Assembly (NCBI GenBank): GCA_002794775.1
Contig: NBAY01000043.1
Coordinates: 333,444-397,443 of the forward strand
Reading direction: 5' to 3'
DNA length: 64,000 nucleotides
Source: Porodaedalea pini
Taxonomy: Eukaryota; Basidiomycota; Agaricomycetes; Hymenochaetales; Hymenochaetaceae
In this document: positions 23,351 through 35,589 of the stretch, one piece after another
Position numbering within the stretch: position 1 is the stretch's first letter
Layout of the letters: each line of letters starts with the position of its first letter
Notes under the pieces: model-generated
Database searches by the model: none
Told to the model about the DNA's origin: nothing
Seen by the model: only the letters and a program-made list of their open reading frames with translations
Made by a program: the position numbers and the translations under genes

Positions 23351-23874
23351 CCCACCCAGGCTCATCCCCAGTGTACGTCGTCGCTGTTGACTCGCCTTCA
23401 CTCAGTCTAGAGGAGCACTCCCCTCGACGGATTTGAAGTGTAAACCCCCTAAACAACAACCCTCAACCCTGCCCAGACATTTTCGGATGTTCGTGTATTA
23501 CATAAACTTTTCAACCGACTTTTCCCAACCCTGGCTCTCCGCATCTCCCTCTGGTGGAGGAGCCACTTAACTTGGACATGGGTGACGTTATGTGTTCAGT
23601 CGTCAACATCATTGTCAATTGTTATCTCTGCCGCGTCTTTCCGCCTCATCATCAACTTCGCCAACGAACCCGTTCAACGTTGGCATAACCCCAGATCAAA
23701 TGCACAACCAATCCCCATTCCTCCACCATCATCAAGATAGATCTCACCAACGAACAGTGACAGGCCCTTCCTGCATCAGCCCGTTGGGATCCAGACCGAC
23801 CAAGCTACGTCGCGACCAACAATAGTGGTGTTACACATGAGATCTGGTGGAGTGAGATCCGGCATAGCTGGTAT
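23351..23874 (+). other. element A leader before the recognisable gag
   Basis: Leader similar to 58940-59460 of D and 49693-50300 of C. In-frame coding-like sequence of gag (IDLTNEQ, ARWDPDRP) starts about 23735 without an ATG, so the true gag start is uncertain. Confidence 0.5.
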
Positions 23875-25131
23875 TTGACGAATGAAGAAGGAAGGAGAGC
23901 TAGGTGGCCCCCAGCCGTCCCGTCATCACCTGCACCATCGACATCCACCATCAACCTACCGCCGACTCCAGGACCATACCGGGAGACCAATAGGGACCTG
24001 TCACCCCCGACTCCCCCTGAACCTTCAATGCCGACGATCAAACCAGAAATGTCAACAGGGGGTTTCAGTCAGCAGCAGATGGAGCAGATTGCTGCAATCG
24101 TCACAGGTGCCTTTGCCCATCAAGCGAACAACGCCCTGGCACCGGTCGCTGCAGCCAATCCCCTGACCCCTAGTATTGACGTCACCTGGCCACGTGAATT
24201 CACTGGCAGCGATGATTATCTAGACTTCAAATGCAAAGTCCTTCTTTTCATCTCGGCAAACCTGAACTGATACCCCACGTTGGAAAGTAAGATCTATGTT
24301 GCTCTCTCCTACTTAAAGGGAGGCAATGCAGTGACGTGGGTGCAGAACTACGTGGAGGAGTCGATGACAGCTGGCATTGTGACCTTCACCGATAGCTGGG
24401 TGAGATTCCAGGAACACCTGGACGCCTCGTTTGATGACCCAAATCGGAAGGAGAAGGCGCTAGCGAAGTTCCGAACAAAGGTTCAGAAGGATCTCACCAC
24501 TGACGAGTTCTTCCAGGACCTCGATGTCGTCATCACAAGAGCAGGACTGACAGACGACAGCATCATCTGTGACCGTCTAAAGCAAGCAATGAACATCGAG
24601 GTGGTATGAGGAGTGCTGAGGTCGATGCCAGTCCCAACAACATATGATGCCTGGAAGAAGAAGGCCATTGAGATCGACTGAGGCGAGCAACAAATCCAGG
24701 CAATCCAGCAAGGTCGTACATTCCCACTTCCACCATGCCAGCAGCAGCAACAGGCACCCCCGGCTCACCGTCAGAACGCAGCCCCCCATGTCGACAAACG
24801 TGATGTGACTGGTGTCACTTTCGGAGGTGCCAGCCAGCCGATGGATGTCTCAATGAATGAGGTGCAATGCAGACGCGCGTGCTGGATCTGTGGCCAACTG
24901 GGTCACTTCAAGGATAAGTGCCCACAAGGACAGGGAATCATGCAGCGTATGCTGCAGATGATGGTGCCCGGTGAACATCGCCTCCTCACTGACGAGCTAG
25001 GCGCGATGAAGGAATCGGCATTCGAGGAAGTCGTAGACACTCAAAGATCGACAGTGGAGGACTATGTGGAGGAGGAAGGAGATGACGAAGAGGTCATCAA
25101 CTCGCAGGGTTTTGCAAGTGGTCAGGCATAG
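23875..25131 (+). pseudogene. gag: element A Gag, broken
   Basis: Equivalent to the intact D Gag (59638-60720). A Pro-rich N-terminus leads to the conserved MSTGGFSQQQMEQI and FTGSDDYLDFK segments. A capsid-like helical region (24280-24610) and a CCHC knuckle (CWICGQLGHFKDKC, about 24880-24922) follow. The acidic C-terminus ends in TAG at 25131. TGA interrupts the frame at 24268, 24607 and 24679, in each case where D has Arg (RY, VRGVL, IDRGE). Confidence 0.88.
25107..25113 (+). promoter_or_regulatory. candidate -1 frameshift site GGGTTTT (element A)
   Basis: cag GGT TTT gca in the gag frame gives G GGT TTT, 15 nt before the gag TAG. The pol frame is -1 and open across this point. Confidence 0.65.
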
Positions 25132-28100
25132 CCATCAGGGCGACTGACCGAGTAGAACAAGGGACTTTGAATCTGGATCCGTTAAAATATAACCAACCGT
25201 CTGTACAATACATAGATGCAAATGACGTTGATGGTTTTCCTGATTACGAAGTCCCCACCGGTGTGAACAAGGATAGCGAGTACGATCAGCTGTTCATGAG
25301 GGGAACTGGTGGACACCAGCTGGACCTCCTCCTGAATGTCAGATGTAATGTGGAGGGTGAGATAAGGGAGGTGGATGTGCATGCCCTCATGGATTCGGGG
25401 TGTATGGGATCATGCATTGATGTGAGGTTCGTTGAACGACACGGGTTGGAGACCAAGCGCTATATCAGACCCCTTGCGGTGCTCAATGCGGACGGCACAC
25501 ACAATGAGGCCGGTCTGATCGAGAAATATGTCGACGTCGAGCTAATGATTGGACACCACAAGGAAAGGATTGTCCTTGCTGTAACATCCCTAGCATCTTT
25601 GAACATCTTCCTTGGCTATGACTGGCTTCGATGCCACAACCTGGAGGTCGACTGGAAGACAGGTTCAATTGAATTCACCCGTTGCCCGGAGGAGTGTGTG
25701 ATCAAGAAGAAGGTTGTGGAGGAGATGAGGAGGGTGAGAGAGGTGCAAATGGACAAGGCATCCTGGCCCGCATACCTCAACGACTTTGCCGACATCTTCA
25801 GTGAGAAAGGCTTCGAAAAGCTACCGGAACATTGCCCCTGGGATCACATCATCGACTTGAAACCTGACTTCAAGCCTAGCATATGCAAGATTTATCTGCT
25901 GACGCCGACAGAACAGCAGTCACTGAAGGACTTCCTCGAAGAGAACCTGAAGTCGGGCCACATACAAAAGTTGATCTCACTGATGGTGTCGCCCTTCTTT
26001 TTCATTAAGAAGGCCGACAAATCGCTACGCCCGATCCAGGACTACTGTAAACTCAACGACGGCACGATCAAGAACAAGTATCCTCTCCCCCTCATCGACG
26101 AACTGGTCGACAAGGTCAAGAAGGTGAAGTTCATCACCAAACTTGATCTTCGCTGGGGATACTACAATGTCCGGATCTGAGAAGGCGATGAATGGAAGGC
26201 AGTGTTCCACATGAACATGGGTCTTTTTGAACCGACAGTCATGTTCTTTGGCCTTTGCAATGCACCGGTGACGTTCCAGGCTTTTGTCAACCACATCTTC
26301 AAGGGACTGATCTACGATAACTTGATCATTGTCTATCTCGACAATATACTGATTCTCTCACAAACTCTCGAGGAACATATCGAGACATCGAGATGAGTAC
26401 TTCAGATCCTGCGAGAAAATGGTCTATACCTGAAGCCCAAAAAGTGCGAGTTCGACACTAAAGTTGTAAAGTACCTCGGCCACATCATCGGAAATGGCGA
26501 GATCAGGGTGGACCCGGCGAAGACAGAAGCAATTGCAGACTGGCCAGTTCTGTGAAACCTCAAACAGCTGCAACAATTCCTTGGCATGGGCAACTGGCTG
26601 CGATGGTTCATCAAGGACTACAGCAAAGTGGTCCATCTGCTGATGTTGCTGACAGGCAAGAAGGACTGGGTATGGGAGACCAAACAGCAGGAGGCGTTCG
26701 AGGAGTTGAGACGACGTCTCTGCTCACCTCCAGTCCTGGCCATCATGAACGATGAGGGACCTTTCCATATCGAAGCGGACTCATCAAACTTTGCGCTTGG
26801 AGGCATGTTGTTGCAGAAGCAGGAAGGCAAGTGGAGGGTAGTCACCTACAGGTCAGAAGTGCTCCTGCCAGCGGAACGAAACTACAAGATCTACGACAAG
26901 GAGATGCTCGCGATCATTTCGGCACTCAAGGAATGGAGACAGTACCTTCTTGGCGCCCGTCACAAGATTGAGATCTGGTCTGACCACACCAATCTCACCT
27001 ACTTCAGGTTGGTGCAGAAGCTGAGCTATTGCCAAGCTCGCTGGCGGACAGAGCTCAAGGAATTCGACTTCCACCTTGAGCACAAGTCAGGGAAGACGAT
27101 GGGCAAGGCGGACCTACTGTTGTGCAAGGCTGGCTGTGACGAGGGCAAGGATGACAATAATGGCATTGTGTTCATCAAGAAGAAGTGGCTAAATCGTGGG
27201 GTGGTGAGGATGTCACATGACGAGGTGTTGGAACGAGTGGGTGAGGCGCAGAGGGTGCAGAACGAGTCGGAGAGGCCAACAGGGATGATGGAGAAAGACA
27301 GTTTATGGCGGATGAAGGGCAAGGTATACATCCCGTCGACGATAAAGGAATCTGTGTTGCAGGAGTGTCACGACTCGGTACTGGCTGGGCATCCAGGAGC
27401 CTCGAAAACAGTAGAGCTTGTCCATCGAGACTTCTGGTGGGTGTTGATGTTCTCTGATGTCCAAGCATATGTCCAAGGGTGTGATCGTTGTCAGTGAACA
27501 AAGGCTCTGAGGGCGTCGAGGTCAAGGCCACTTCACCCGAATGCAGTCCCTGAAGGTCCTTGGGAAATTGTTACAGTCGACCTCATCGGAGAGCTCCCAG
27601 ACTTGAAGGGACATAATGCAATCTGCGTCTTCATGGATAGATTCTCAAAACAGATGCACGCAATCCCGACAATGACAAAGCTGTCAGCGGAAGGCATGGC
27701 TCAGTTGTACCGCAACCATGTCTTCCGCCTCCATGGCCTACCAAAGAAGATTATCCATGACCATGGCACGCAGTTTGACACGTCGATGATGAAGGAGCTA
27801 TACAAACTCCTGCACATCGAAGGCAACCCATCAACGGCATATCACCCGCAGACAGACGGTCAGACGGAACGCGTTAACCAAGAGCTCAAACAGTACCTTA
27901 GGCTCTTCATTAACCATCGGCAATCGGACTGGAAGGACTGGCTCCCCCTTGCAGAGTTTGCATACAACAACCGCGAACACTCGGCAACAAAAATGTCCCC
28001 CTTCTATGCAAATACAGGACGTCACCCTCTAAGCTTCAACACGATGTGAACCTCCTATACCAACATGTTGGCAGAAGAATTCACGAAGCACATCAAGGAG

Positions 28101-28714
28101 ACTCATCGTGTCGCAAAAGACAACCTGATCAAGGCAGCTGAGGACATGAAATGCTACCATGACTGAACAGCAGGGACGTCGGTGGAGTACCAGCCCAGTG
28201 ACAAGGTCTTCCTCGATGGTTGGAACATCAGCACAGATGCACCGACAAAGAAGCTAGCAGACAAGTGGTACGGACCCTTCGAAATTGTCAACAAGGTGGG
28301 CACAAGCACGTACAAGCTCAAACTCCCCAAGCGATGGAAGAAAGTCCACCCTGTCTTCAACAAAGCCCTGTTAAAACCTGCTATCAAACCATCCTTCGAA
28401 GGCCAGAAGCAGCAGCCACTGCCACCACTGGAGATTGTTGACAATGAGGAGGAATACGAAGTCAAGGAAGTCATCAACTCACGTCTGCATTGAGGAAAAC
28501 TACAGTACCTCATCAAGTGGGTCGGATACAACGAACTGACTTGGCAGCCTGAGACAGATTTCGGTGAGAATGCAAAGGAGGCGATCACTGAATTCTATCA
28601 AAAACACCCCGGCACTCCTAGAAGACTCAACATTCCTTGCCAACGACTCTGTCCACTCTTCGTCGACACTGAACCAGACAACCATGATCTTCATTGGTTG
28701 GGACGCCCAACCTT

Positions 28715-28724
28715 GAAGGGGGGG
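28715..28724 (+). other. element A polypurine tract
   Basis: GAAGGGGGGG three bases before the 3' LTR, overlapping the last pol codons. Confidence 0.7.
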
Positions 28725-28727
28725 TAA

Positions 28728-29175
28728 TGTTAGGACTTGAACTTTCACCTTTTCTTTTACTTTCCTTTTACCATTTCTTTTCTTTTAACCACTCCTTTTC
28801 ATTATATTTAATCGTCTTTTCAATCATTTCCCACACTCCCTCCACATGACCTTCATTTGTTCCATTCCGTTTGTTTATGTAACTTTAGATAATATAGTCC
28901 CACGGTCGCCAGCTATATAAGGTCTCAGGAATCGCATCAACTCCTTGTTCTGCTTTTCCTCTTACCTCCGCGACAACCTAGGTGAGACTCACCCCCCTTG
29001 TATTAGTTTAGACTTGTATTAATTCTCTTACCTCTGCGACAACCTAGTCTGAGTAAACCCGCTGCCCGAACTTCGCGTTTGAGATACAGCCCATCCCAGA
29101 CAATGTCTGCGTCACCATCAGGTGCCACACATTGAGGTTGCCTAGTCTGAGTTCCACCCAGACTTCTGCCTAACA
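28728..29175 (+). repeat. element A 3' LTR (448 bp)
   Basis: TGTTAG..CTAACA, uninterrupted, with TATATAA at 28914 and the self-primer 11-mer at 28947. Followed by the ATCAT duplication at 29176-29180. Confidence 0.95.
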
Positions 29176-29180
29176 ATCAT

Positions 29181-29828
29181 CCCAAAAGTCATTGATTTTT
29201 CTGTTGCAACTTATTTTTCTTGTGACAAACTTGAATTGTCCATAAGGAATTTTTAAAAAAAAAATTATTCACAGAGAAACAAGTGATTCTCCCATTAAGT
29301 TAACAGTATCTTGGTTAATTTTTCACTTATTTAAAAACTGTCTTGGGTAATTCAATATATATTCCAATAGTATTATTTACAGATTTTTACTTATTTATTT
29401 GTGAGCTGAGGAAGGAGGAAGCATAGCTACAGAAACAAGAGTTTTCCTTTGACACAGATTGACGTGTGGCATGACATGCTGAGGGCCATGGGAACGCATG
29501 CTTTTCATTCAAGCAATGCCGACCCCCACTGATATGAAAGATCCAGCGAACACCGGTCAATAACATGGAGAGTGACAAGCATGTGCACAGTACTACATAG
29601 TGTAACCGAATATTATCGGAATAAGATGTGGGTCTACTCGATCTGCATTCCCTCTTACTTCAACAGCTGACTTTGAAATTTCATTTCCAGTTTGGTGGCA
29701 GAAGAATTACAGATTGTTCTGGGGTAGATAGAGCTAAAATAGCAAATTGTAGCTTTTATGGCAGAGGTAAAAGTGAAAGACAAAAGAATCGAACTTGTGG
29801 ACTGCAAATCTGTGAATGGCAATTTTGC
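29181..29828. other. intergenic, nothing recognised
   Basis: Original insertion locus of element A; AT-rich with poly-A/T runs. The frame at 29387-29578 (-) shows no pattern. Confidence 0.45.
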
Positions 29829-30685
29829 CTTACAGCCTTTTTCATAAGTCCTGCGACACGTGCATGTCATGTGAAATGAGCCGCGTCAGAGCCAAAGTGT
29901 CGAAAAATTAGAATGAATGCCTATTTTCTCTATAAATTCTGCACAGTACCTGCTCATTAAGTACTCAAAAGAAAGGCATGGTTCTCAGGAGAATAAATAT
30001 GTAAAATATGGAGAAATAAATTGACTGTGAAGGCAGGTGGAGATCAAACAAGTGCAGCTGGTCTGTTCTCTCACCCATTTCCACTGAGATTCAAAAATTA
30101 TGGCTCCCCTACATCTACCTATAAAGTTCTTTCCTGTGTCTGTAAATTAAGTATATGACTATACCAACATCTCCTGAAAGTTTGAAGCCAATCCATTCAG
30201 TATTCATGGTGCAGCAGCAAGATTTGTGTTCTACTCTGCAAGACCTGTTGTGAGAAAAGGAGGGTGCAAAGAGCTTGAAGTAGAACACAAATCTTGCTGC
30301 TGCACCACGAATACTGAATGGATTGGCTTCAAACTTTCAGGAGATGTTGGTATAGTCATATACTTAATTTACAGACACAGGAAAGAACTTTATAGGTAGA
30401 TGTAGGGGAGCCATAATTTTTGAATCTCAGTGGAAATGAGTGAGAGAACAGACCAGCTGCACTTGTTTGATCTCCACCCACCTACACAGTCAATTTATTG
30501 CTCCATATTTTACATATTTATTCTCCTGAGAACCGTGCCTTTTTTTTGAGTACTTAATGAGCAGGTACTGTGCAGAATTCACAGAGAAAATAGGCATTCA
30601 TTCTAATTTTTCGACACTTTGGCTCTGACGCGGCTCATTTCATGTGACATGCACGTGTCACAGGACTTATGAAAAAGGCTGTAAG
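29829..30685. repeat. 857-bp foldback element with two 407-bp inverted arms
   Basis: Arm 29829-30235 is the near-exact reverse complement of arm 30279-30685, separated by a 43-bp loop. The ends read CTTACAGCC..GGCTGTAAG, compatible with CAG..CTG termini and a TA target duplication. Only a few mismatches were seen along the arms, plus small changes such as AAAAGAAAGG/AAAAAAAAGG. No coding capacity. It is either a hairpin-type MITE (Tc1/mariner-like if TA is right) or two inverted copies of a short element. Confidence 0.88.
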
Positions 30686-31360
30686 ATGAATAGAGCTCTG
30701 GGTCCATGGTGCACCAGGCGCTCGTGGGGTACTTCCATGTTGTCTAGTTGTCAGCAATGTGCGGGAATCGGAAGTGGCATTACGATACTGTTCATCGCTA
30801 GCGCAGCTTGCTTCTGTGACAACATGTGTAATTCTAAGACTCAGGTTTCTCTTATGGCCTTGCATTTGCAATTTAAGTTGGAGATCCACAGACATCACAA
30901 AATTTTGCATCAAATGATATATGCTTTTGGGAATGATAATGACGCAGTAATGATCGGACCAGACTAAATTAGGTTATATGCAGCTTTAATGGGATGACAA
31001 GGCTTCCTAAAGGCTTATAAGCATGCATAATAATTGTGCAAGGTTGTAAGGGTAATTTAAGACTTTCCACAAGGATATAAGGGCATGAAATAGTTGTACA
31101 TATGTTTCATGCAAATGTAATGTGCTGGAAAGTCTGTCACTTCCATAATAAGCAAGGCGTAAGTTTTGCAAGCATCTCATATACTTGTGCAAGACTTTGG
31201 TGGTTATATACGATGCTTATAAGCATCTCTGCAAGTATTACATGGAAAGTATAATTGCATTAAATACCTGAAGAACTATGTCATATAACTACAATTGCAT
31301 TAAATACATGAAGAACTATGCCGTATAATTACAATGTATCCTATCCAATAATGAGTGATG
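30686..31360. other. intergenic, nothing recognised
   Basis: Contains short tandem similarities such as TGCATTAAATAC-TGAAGAACTATG at about 31256 and 31296. No gene pattern. Confidence 0.4.
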
Positions 31361-34026
31361 CTACAGCAGCGAGACGGGAATGTTACAGTGCATAGAGGGA
31401 ATGTGATTGAAATATTGAACGAAGGTCTCAACGTAGAATGAGATCAAGGGACAGAAGTCCTTCACACTGGCACCTACGCTCGTGGGGAAGCCAGGCCACA
31501 CCTTCAGAATGAGGAAAAGGGCCTCAATGGAGCCGTCGTCCAATTGTTCTCCCCAGTACTCCCTTATTGGCTTCCGTATGTCAGGAATGACAGTGGTCGA
31601 GCCGTCAGTGGTGCCGAGATAGATGTGGCTCAATAGAGCATTCCATTGCCGATGCTCGTCTGTTTTCATGTGTTTGCATGGCAGGATCAGTTGATCGAGC
31701 GCATACAGCTTGTACTGGAATAAAAGCTCGGAAAGTTCCCACTGGACTTCCATTTGAAGGACCTTGTTGCGGCCTATGCAGTCTGTTGAGACGGATTTAC
31801 CACGCCATACCTGCTGCTTAGTTCGATCGAATGGCTCCAAGTGGCGCTCGATGCCGAACACGACCTTGATGGTTGCCTTGTCAGAAATTCATTGCCGTTT
31901 TGCAGGAGGCAAGTCGCTCACATCTGGCGTGTCACGATCATGCGAAGAGAGAGAGATGTGACTGGCAGCCTGTCTGGACGGACTGGCATCTAGTACCAAA
32001 GGCATCCTGTTGTAGATGCGCTCTACGAATGGATCGGCAGTGTTCAGTGGGAGCGGCGTGGACTTCATGTAGTCGCTGTGCACAATGGTCTTCCAGTCTC
32101 GCAGCCTGCGCCATATTGACTTGTCGAAGATGCCGCCTTTGAGGAGCATATCAATCAATGTAGGCCATATACAGATGTAGTTGAGATAAAGATCCGCTGT
32201 CTTTTCTGTGCTGGGGTGGATGAGCAGGAAAGGTGGAGGGAGTGGGTAGAGTGCAGCGTGGGTCTTGTTCTGGCCTATGGTGCCAAGTTTTGTCAGACTG
32301 CCCAACATGACCTTGTGGTACGAAGGCAGGTCCGGTCGACCATCAACTCCATTTGGTATGTGGAGGATATGAGCGTAGTTAATGTAAGGCTCGCTTTGTG
32401 CCTTCTGCTTCCCCTTGTTCTCTGCCTTTTCTTTCTCGGCCCTCTTCTTGAAGCTCTTCTTCTTCTTTGAAGGTACGTTCACCCAGGACACTGCGTCAGT
32501 GGAAGGGACTGAAGACAAAGGTATTGAAGGAGGAGCCTGAGTGTGTTTCGTAGCAGATGACGATGACGAAGGATGACTGAAAGCGGGAGCTCCGGGTTGA
32601 TGATTCTGAAAGCCGTACATTTGCTCGAGGAGCTCGCTGATGTCGTCTTCCACCATGAACTGACTCCTTGACAGATCTCGCAAATGCGCATCCAGTTGAA
32701 AGCTAAAGCCGTCATGAAGAGGCCTTCCTTTAAATTGGAATAAGCCGCTTTCAACGTACTTTGACCATGGAACACAATCCTGGATGGCAAAATTTTTTCC
32801 ATCTAACTGTTCATGCCGACAAATGAACCACACAGGTATACTGATCCGATAGAGGTGGTTGACGATGGAGGGCTTGGTAGTGAATGCGCCGCAAACAGGC
32901 AGGATCTCTGTTTCATAGGATTGCTTTGACTTGATGCGTGGCAGCATGACATCGAGGTACGTATGCAGCCCATGCAGTTCGAGAATGGAGCGCTGGATGT
33001 CGCGTACAGTGAACAATGTCTGCCGCCAGCTGCTTTTCAGGAGGCGAAGACGCTCGACTCCAAACTGGCCCACTTGCAAGCACCACCTGTATGTCTTGTC
33101 CATTCTGTCGTCGGACCCTTCTTGCCTGCATATTGAGCCACTAGTTCGCGTTTTTGCCGCTATCAAGAGCAGTGCGGTTTCCAAATTGTCAATAAGTTCT
33201 CGACGCAACTGGCCGACTTGCATCTGTGGTTCATTGTTGTGCCAGTGCTCCTTGTTACCATCCTCGTCGAGCAGGAGGACCTCCATAAAGTCCTCAGACT
33301 CTTTGGGATCGTACAAAGGAATGTCTACAACAAGAGAACAAAGGCGCACAAAGCTACCCATGGTGTTATTCACATCGAACGGGATGCAAGCGTGATGGAT
33401 GGAAGTTTTTGAGAAAAATTGGGGCCATTGGCTGTATTTGTGACCTCCCCAAAAGCCATTGACATGTTTGAGAACACCAAGTTTCTCATTCACTATCAGG
33501 TATTGCGGTACCCAGTTTGTGTTTGGACTTGAGATGATGTTCTTGTTATACTGCATATCCACCAAAACTCAGGCATCTAGGGCTCGTACTGAGTATACAC
33601 TCTCATCTGCGTGCGAATACTTTAGAATGCATTTCAGAATCAGCAGCTCGCAAATGTACCGAGATCATGCGTCTTTTTCAAAGGTAAGGAATTCTGTTGT
33701 TGTCCTTCGCTCCTCGAACAACGCTCATCGCCCCACGAGCCAGGCTCATTGCTCCATGAGCCAAGCTCTCCATCCCACTGGTACGAGCCTTGCTCCTTGC
33801 ACCCCAAGCCTTGCTCTTTGCCCCACGAGCGAAGCTCCCACTGGCCCGAGCCTTGCTCTTTGCCCCCCAAGCCTTGCTCTTTGCCCCCCAAGCCTTGCTC
33901 TTTTCCCCCCGAGCCTTGCTCCTTGCCCCACAAGCCAAGCTCCCACTGGCACGAGCCTTGCTCTTTTCCCCATGAGCTATTCTCACCATTCGTACCATAC
34001 CAAGAGTAATCACCTCTGCTTGACAT
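31361..34026 (-). pseudogene. mushroom-type hypothetical protein, split by in-frame TGA
   Basis: The main block 33565-31889 (558 residues) and the block 31861-31361 are in one frame, separated by TGA at 31891-31889 (KRQ*ISDK), so the original protein ran about 730 residues beyond this exon start. Recognisable but unnamed segments include DKTYRWCLQVGQFGVERLRL, DIQRSILELHGLHTYLDVML and a Lys-rich stretch (KKKKSFKKRAEKEKAENKGK). A first exon may lie at 34026-33656 (MSSRGDYSWYG, then GKEQG repeats), joined through GTACAT..CAG to 33589 with another TGA just after. Function unknown; I recall similar proteins only as hypotheticals in agarics. Confidence 0.6.
33790..33975. repeat. G/C-skewed minisatellite, unit about 21 bp
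   Basis: Imperfect repeats of CCTTGCTCTTTGCCCCCCAAG with longer interspersed units (CTCCCACTGG-CGAG). Read on the minus strand they encode GKEQGLG-type heptads in the presumed first exon of the neighbouring gene, and all three minus frames are open across it. Confidence 0.75.
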
Positions 34027-34804
34027 CTTGAGATAGGTCTGTCGCAAGTTACGTGGTCGACAAAGGATTGAAATTTGGAGAACTTTGAGAAAGCCTTGAT
34101 GTAGGATGAATCAGGATTGGACTGAAATGTCTTTGAAAATGTTCGAGCCTTCAGCGCATTCAAACAAGCAACTTTCTATGACACACCTCGCAATTTCAAT
34201 CTGCCTCTCTGCGGAGAAATCCTTGAAGTGTTGGGCCCTGAAGACAATGACCTTCAGCTCAGCAAATACGAATTGTAGCCGCTGAGATACACAAGACAGT
34301 TTGCTACTGCAGACCGTCGATGATATGTCCACGAGTATGCACTAGGCTGACTCTTAGGGACTTTGTGATGGCCGGGTGGGTTCTTCAGGTGGTGGTAATG
34401 GGTTGATTGATGGTGGGAGGTAACTTGAAGTCAACGACGAGAGCAGCAGTGGTGATGATTGACTTTGGACCGAGTCATCACATGCCGGAGTACGTGGGAA
34501 TGCATGTGTGACTCGCGGCAATTGCTCCCAACTAGGCTCAGGCCCCACTGCCGCAAGCCTGACTCTCACACCAATGTCTCCCTCCCCCCTATCTCATTCT
34601 CTGCAACTGTAGCCCTTCAACCATCCTCAATCTTTTACTTGACCATGACCAAGCACACGCTCAACAGCCAGATTACGAGTAGTAGGTGCAATCATGCTAC
34701 CTTGCTAGACTGAGCTTGCAAAACAGCATGGACCACCGCTCAGGTTTGGTAAGTAATTGTTTCCTTTTCTTTCTGCATAGTCAATAACTCATGGGCTTTG
34801 TTAC
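34027..34804. other. no clear gene
   Basis: A frame at 34332-34111 (-) may be another upstream exon of the gene on its left, but has no family pattern. Otherwise nothing recognised. Confidence 0.35.
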
Positions 34805-35070
34805 TTGCGTGAGTGTCTGCGTACCACTCGAACGACCGACACACCAAGGATCAGTGACACATCAGGGATCAATGATGTTATCCTCCAGTGGATCGTTTTC
34901 CCATCCGTTGACAACGAGTCGACACGGCCAGATAATGATCACAAAGACTTACGTGGATTCGAGACCGAGACACTCACAAAGCTCCTGGCCCCTGCAGAGG
35001 TTCAGCCACTCACTCCGGAGTAAGTACTTTGAGATAATCCTCCAGTGGATCATTTTCCCATCCATTGATA
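34805..35070 (+). repeat. duplicated exon of the DUF6698-like gene
   Basis: 34860-35035 is a near copy of 36010-36180: ILQWI-FPS-DNESTRPDNDHKDLRGFE then LLAP-EVQPLTPE, including the splice donor GTAAGTACTTTGAGATAAT. A third fragment, CCTCCAGTGGATCATTTTCCCATCCATTGAT, follows at about 35038-35068. Confidence 0.8.
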
Positions 35071-35589
35071 TGAGTCGACAACAGCAGCTGTTGTAGCAAG
35101 CCATGATATGGACTTCGTGCATTACCCAACAAGTTTGAGCACTAGAACTCAAGAAAGAGGTCCATATACTAAAACATATCATATTGCTTTACCAGCTGAC
35201 CATCGACAGCCAGATCAAGCAAATACTGGGATCTGAGCTTTCTGGGATCAGGATGGGATTTCTTGCTGTCTCGAGCCTTCTTTCACCTCGTCTTTCGACA
35301 AGTGCTCCCAGGCTCGATAGCAACCGCTGTCATAGTATAGCCAACCCTGCCATCGTCGCCAGCCTAGTGCATGCGACAGGTGGGGTGGAGTATGCAGTAC
35401 CGCAAACTATAGTTAGCGGTGCTGTTTTTTGATAGGGTGAAGGATGCGCATTGAACATACATCATCATGTCAGGCGAGATATTATGATTGATTCAAAAAG
35501 AGGTGTGTACTATTCTTTCTTCTGTCTTTCTGTGATCTGAGCTTTCTGTGATCAGTATGCTGGCTTCTTCCTCTTGTCCTCGTTTATCT

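Larger units (their letters stand above)
25107..28727 (+). pseudogene. pol: element A Pol (protease, RT, RNase H, integrase, chromodomain), broken
   Basis: Order: protease with MDSGCMGSCID (about 25390), RT with KLDLRWGYYNVRI (about 26138-26177) and the catalytic motif changed to YLDNIL (about 26334-26350), where D keeps YLDD. RNase H follows (VEADSSNFALGG equivalent at about 26774), then integrase with H-H-C-C (about 27365-27494) and DDE residues (VDLIGELP, HDHGTQF, QTDGQTERVN). A C-terminal chromodomain (about 28449-28620; YEVKEVINSR, LIKWVGYNELTWQPE) places it among chromoviruses. TGA codons at 26178, 26394, 26553, 27495, 28047, 28164 and 28491 break the frame; the first six are at Arg positions of D and the last lies beyond the D sequence in this window. 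The terminal TAA (28725-28727) abuts the 3' LTR. Confidence 0.9.
12133..29175 (+). mobile_element. element A: chromovirus-like Ty3/gypsy LTR retrotransposon, split by element B
   Basis: LTRs begin TGTTAG and end CTAACA. The 3' LTR is 28728-29175 (448 bp). The 5' LTR is in two pieces, 12133-12275 and 23034-23338 (143 + 305 = 448 bp), because element B was inserted into it. ATCAT flanks the whole element at 12128-12132 and 29176-29180, a perfect 5-bp target duplication. Inside are gag, a -1 shifted pol (protease, RT, RNase H, integrase, chromodomain) and a purine tract before the 3' LTR. The copy is dead: ten in-frame TGA codons and a changed RT catalytic site. C, D and E are members of the same family. 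Confidence 0.93.

Noticed and set aside
30686..31360. Short tandem similarity TGCATTAAATAC-TGAAGAACTATG as a satellite
   Set aside because: Only two copies seen; too little to call a repeat array.
33790..33975. CRISPR-like or satellite array
   Set aside because: Units are contiguous without spacers and sit within an apparent exon of a eukaryotic gene; a coding minisatellite fits better.
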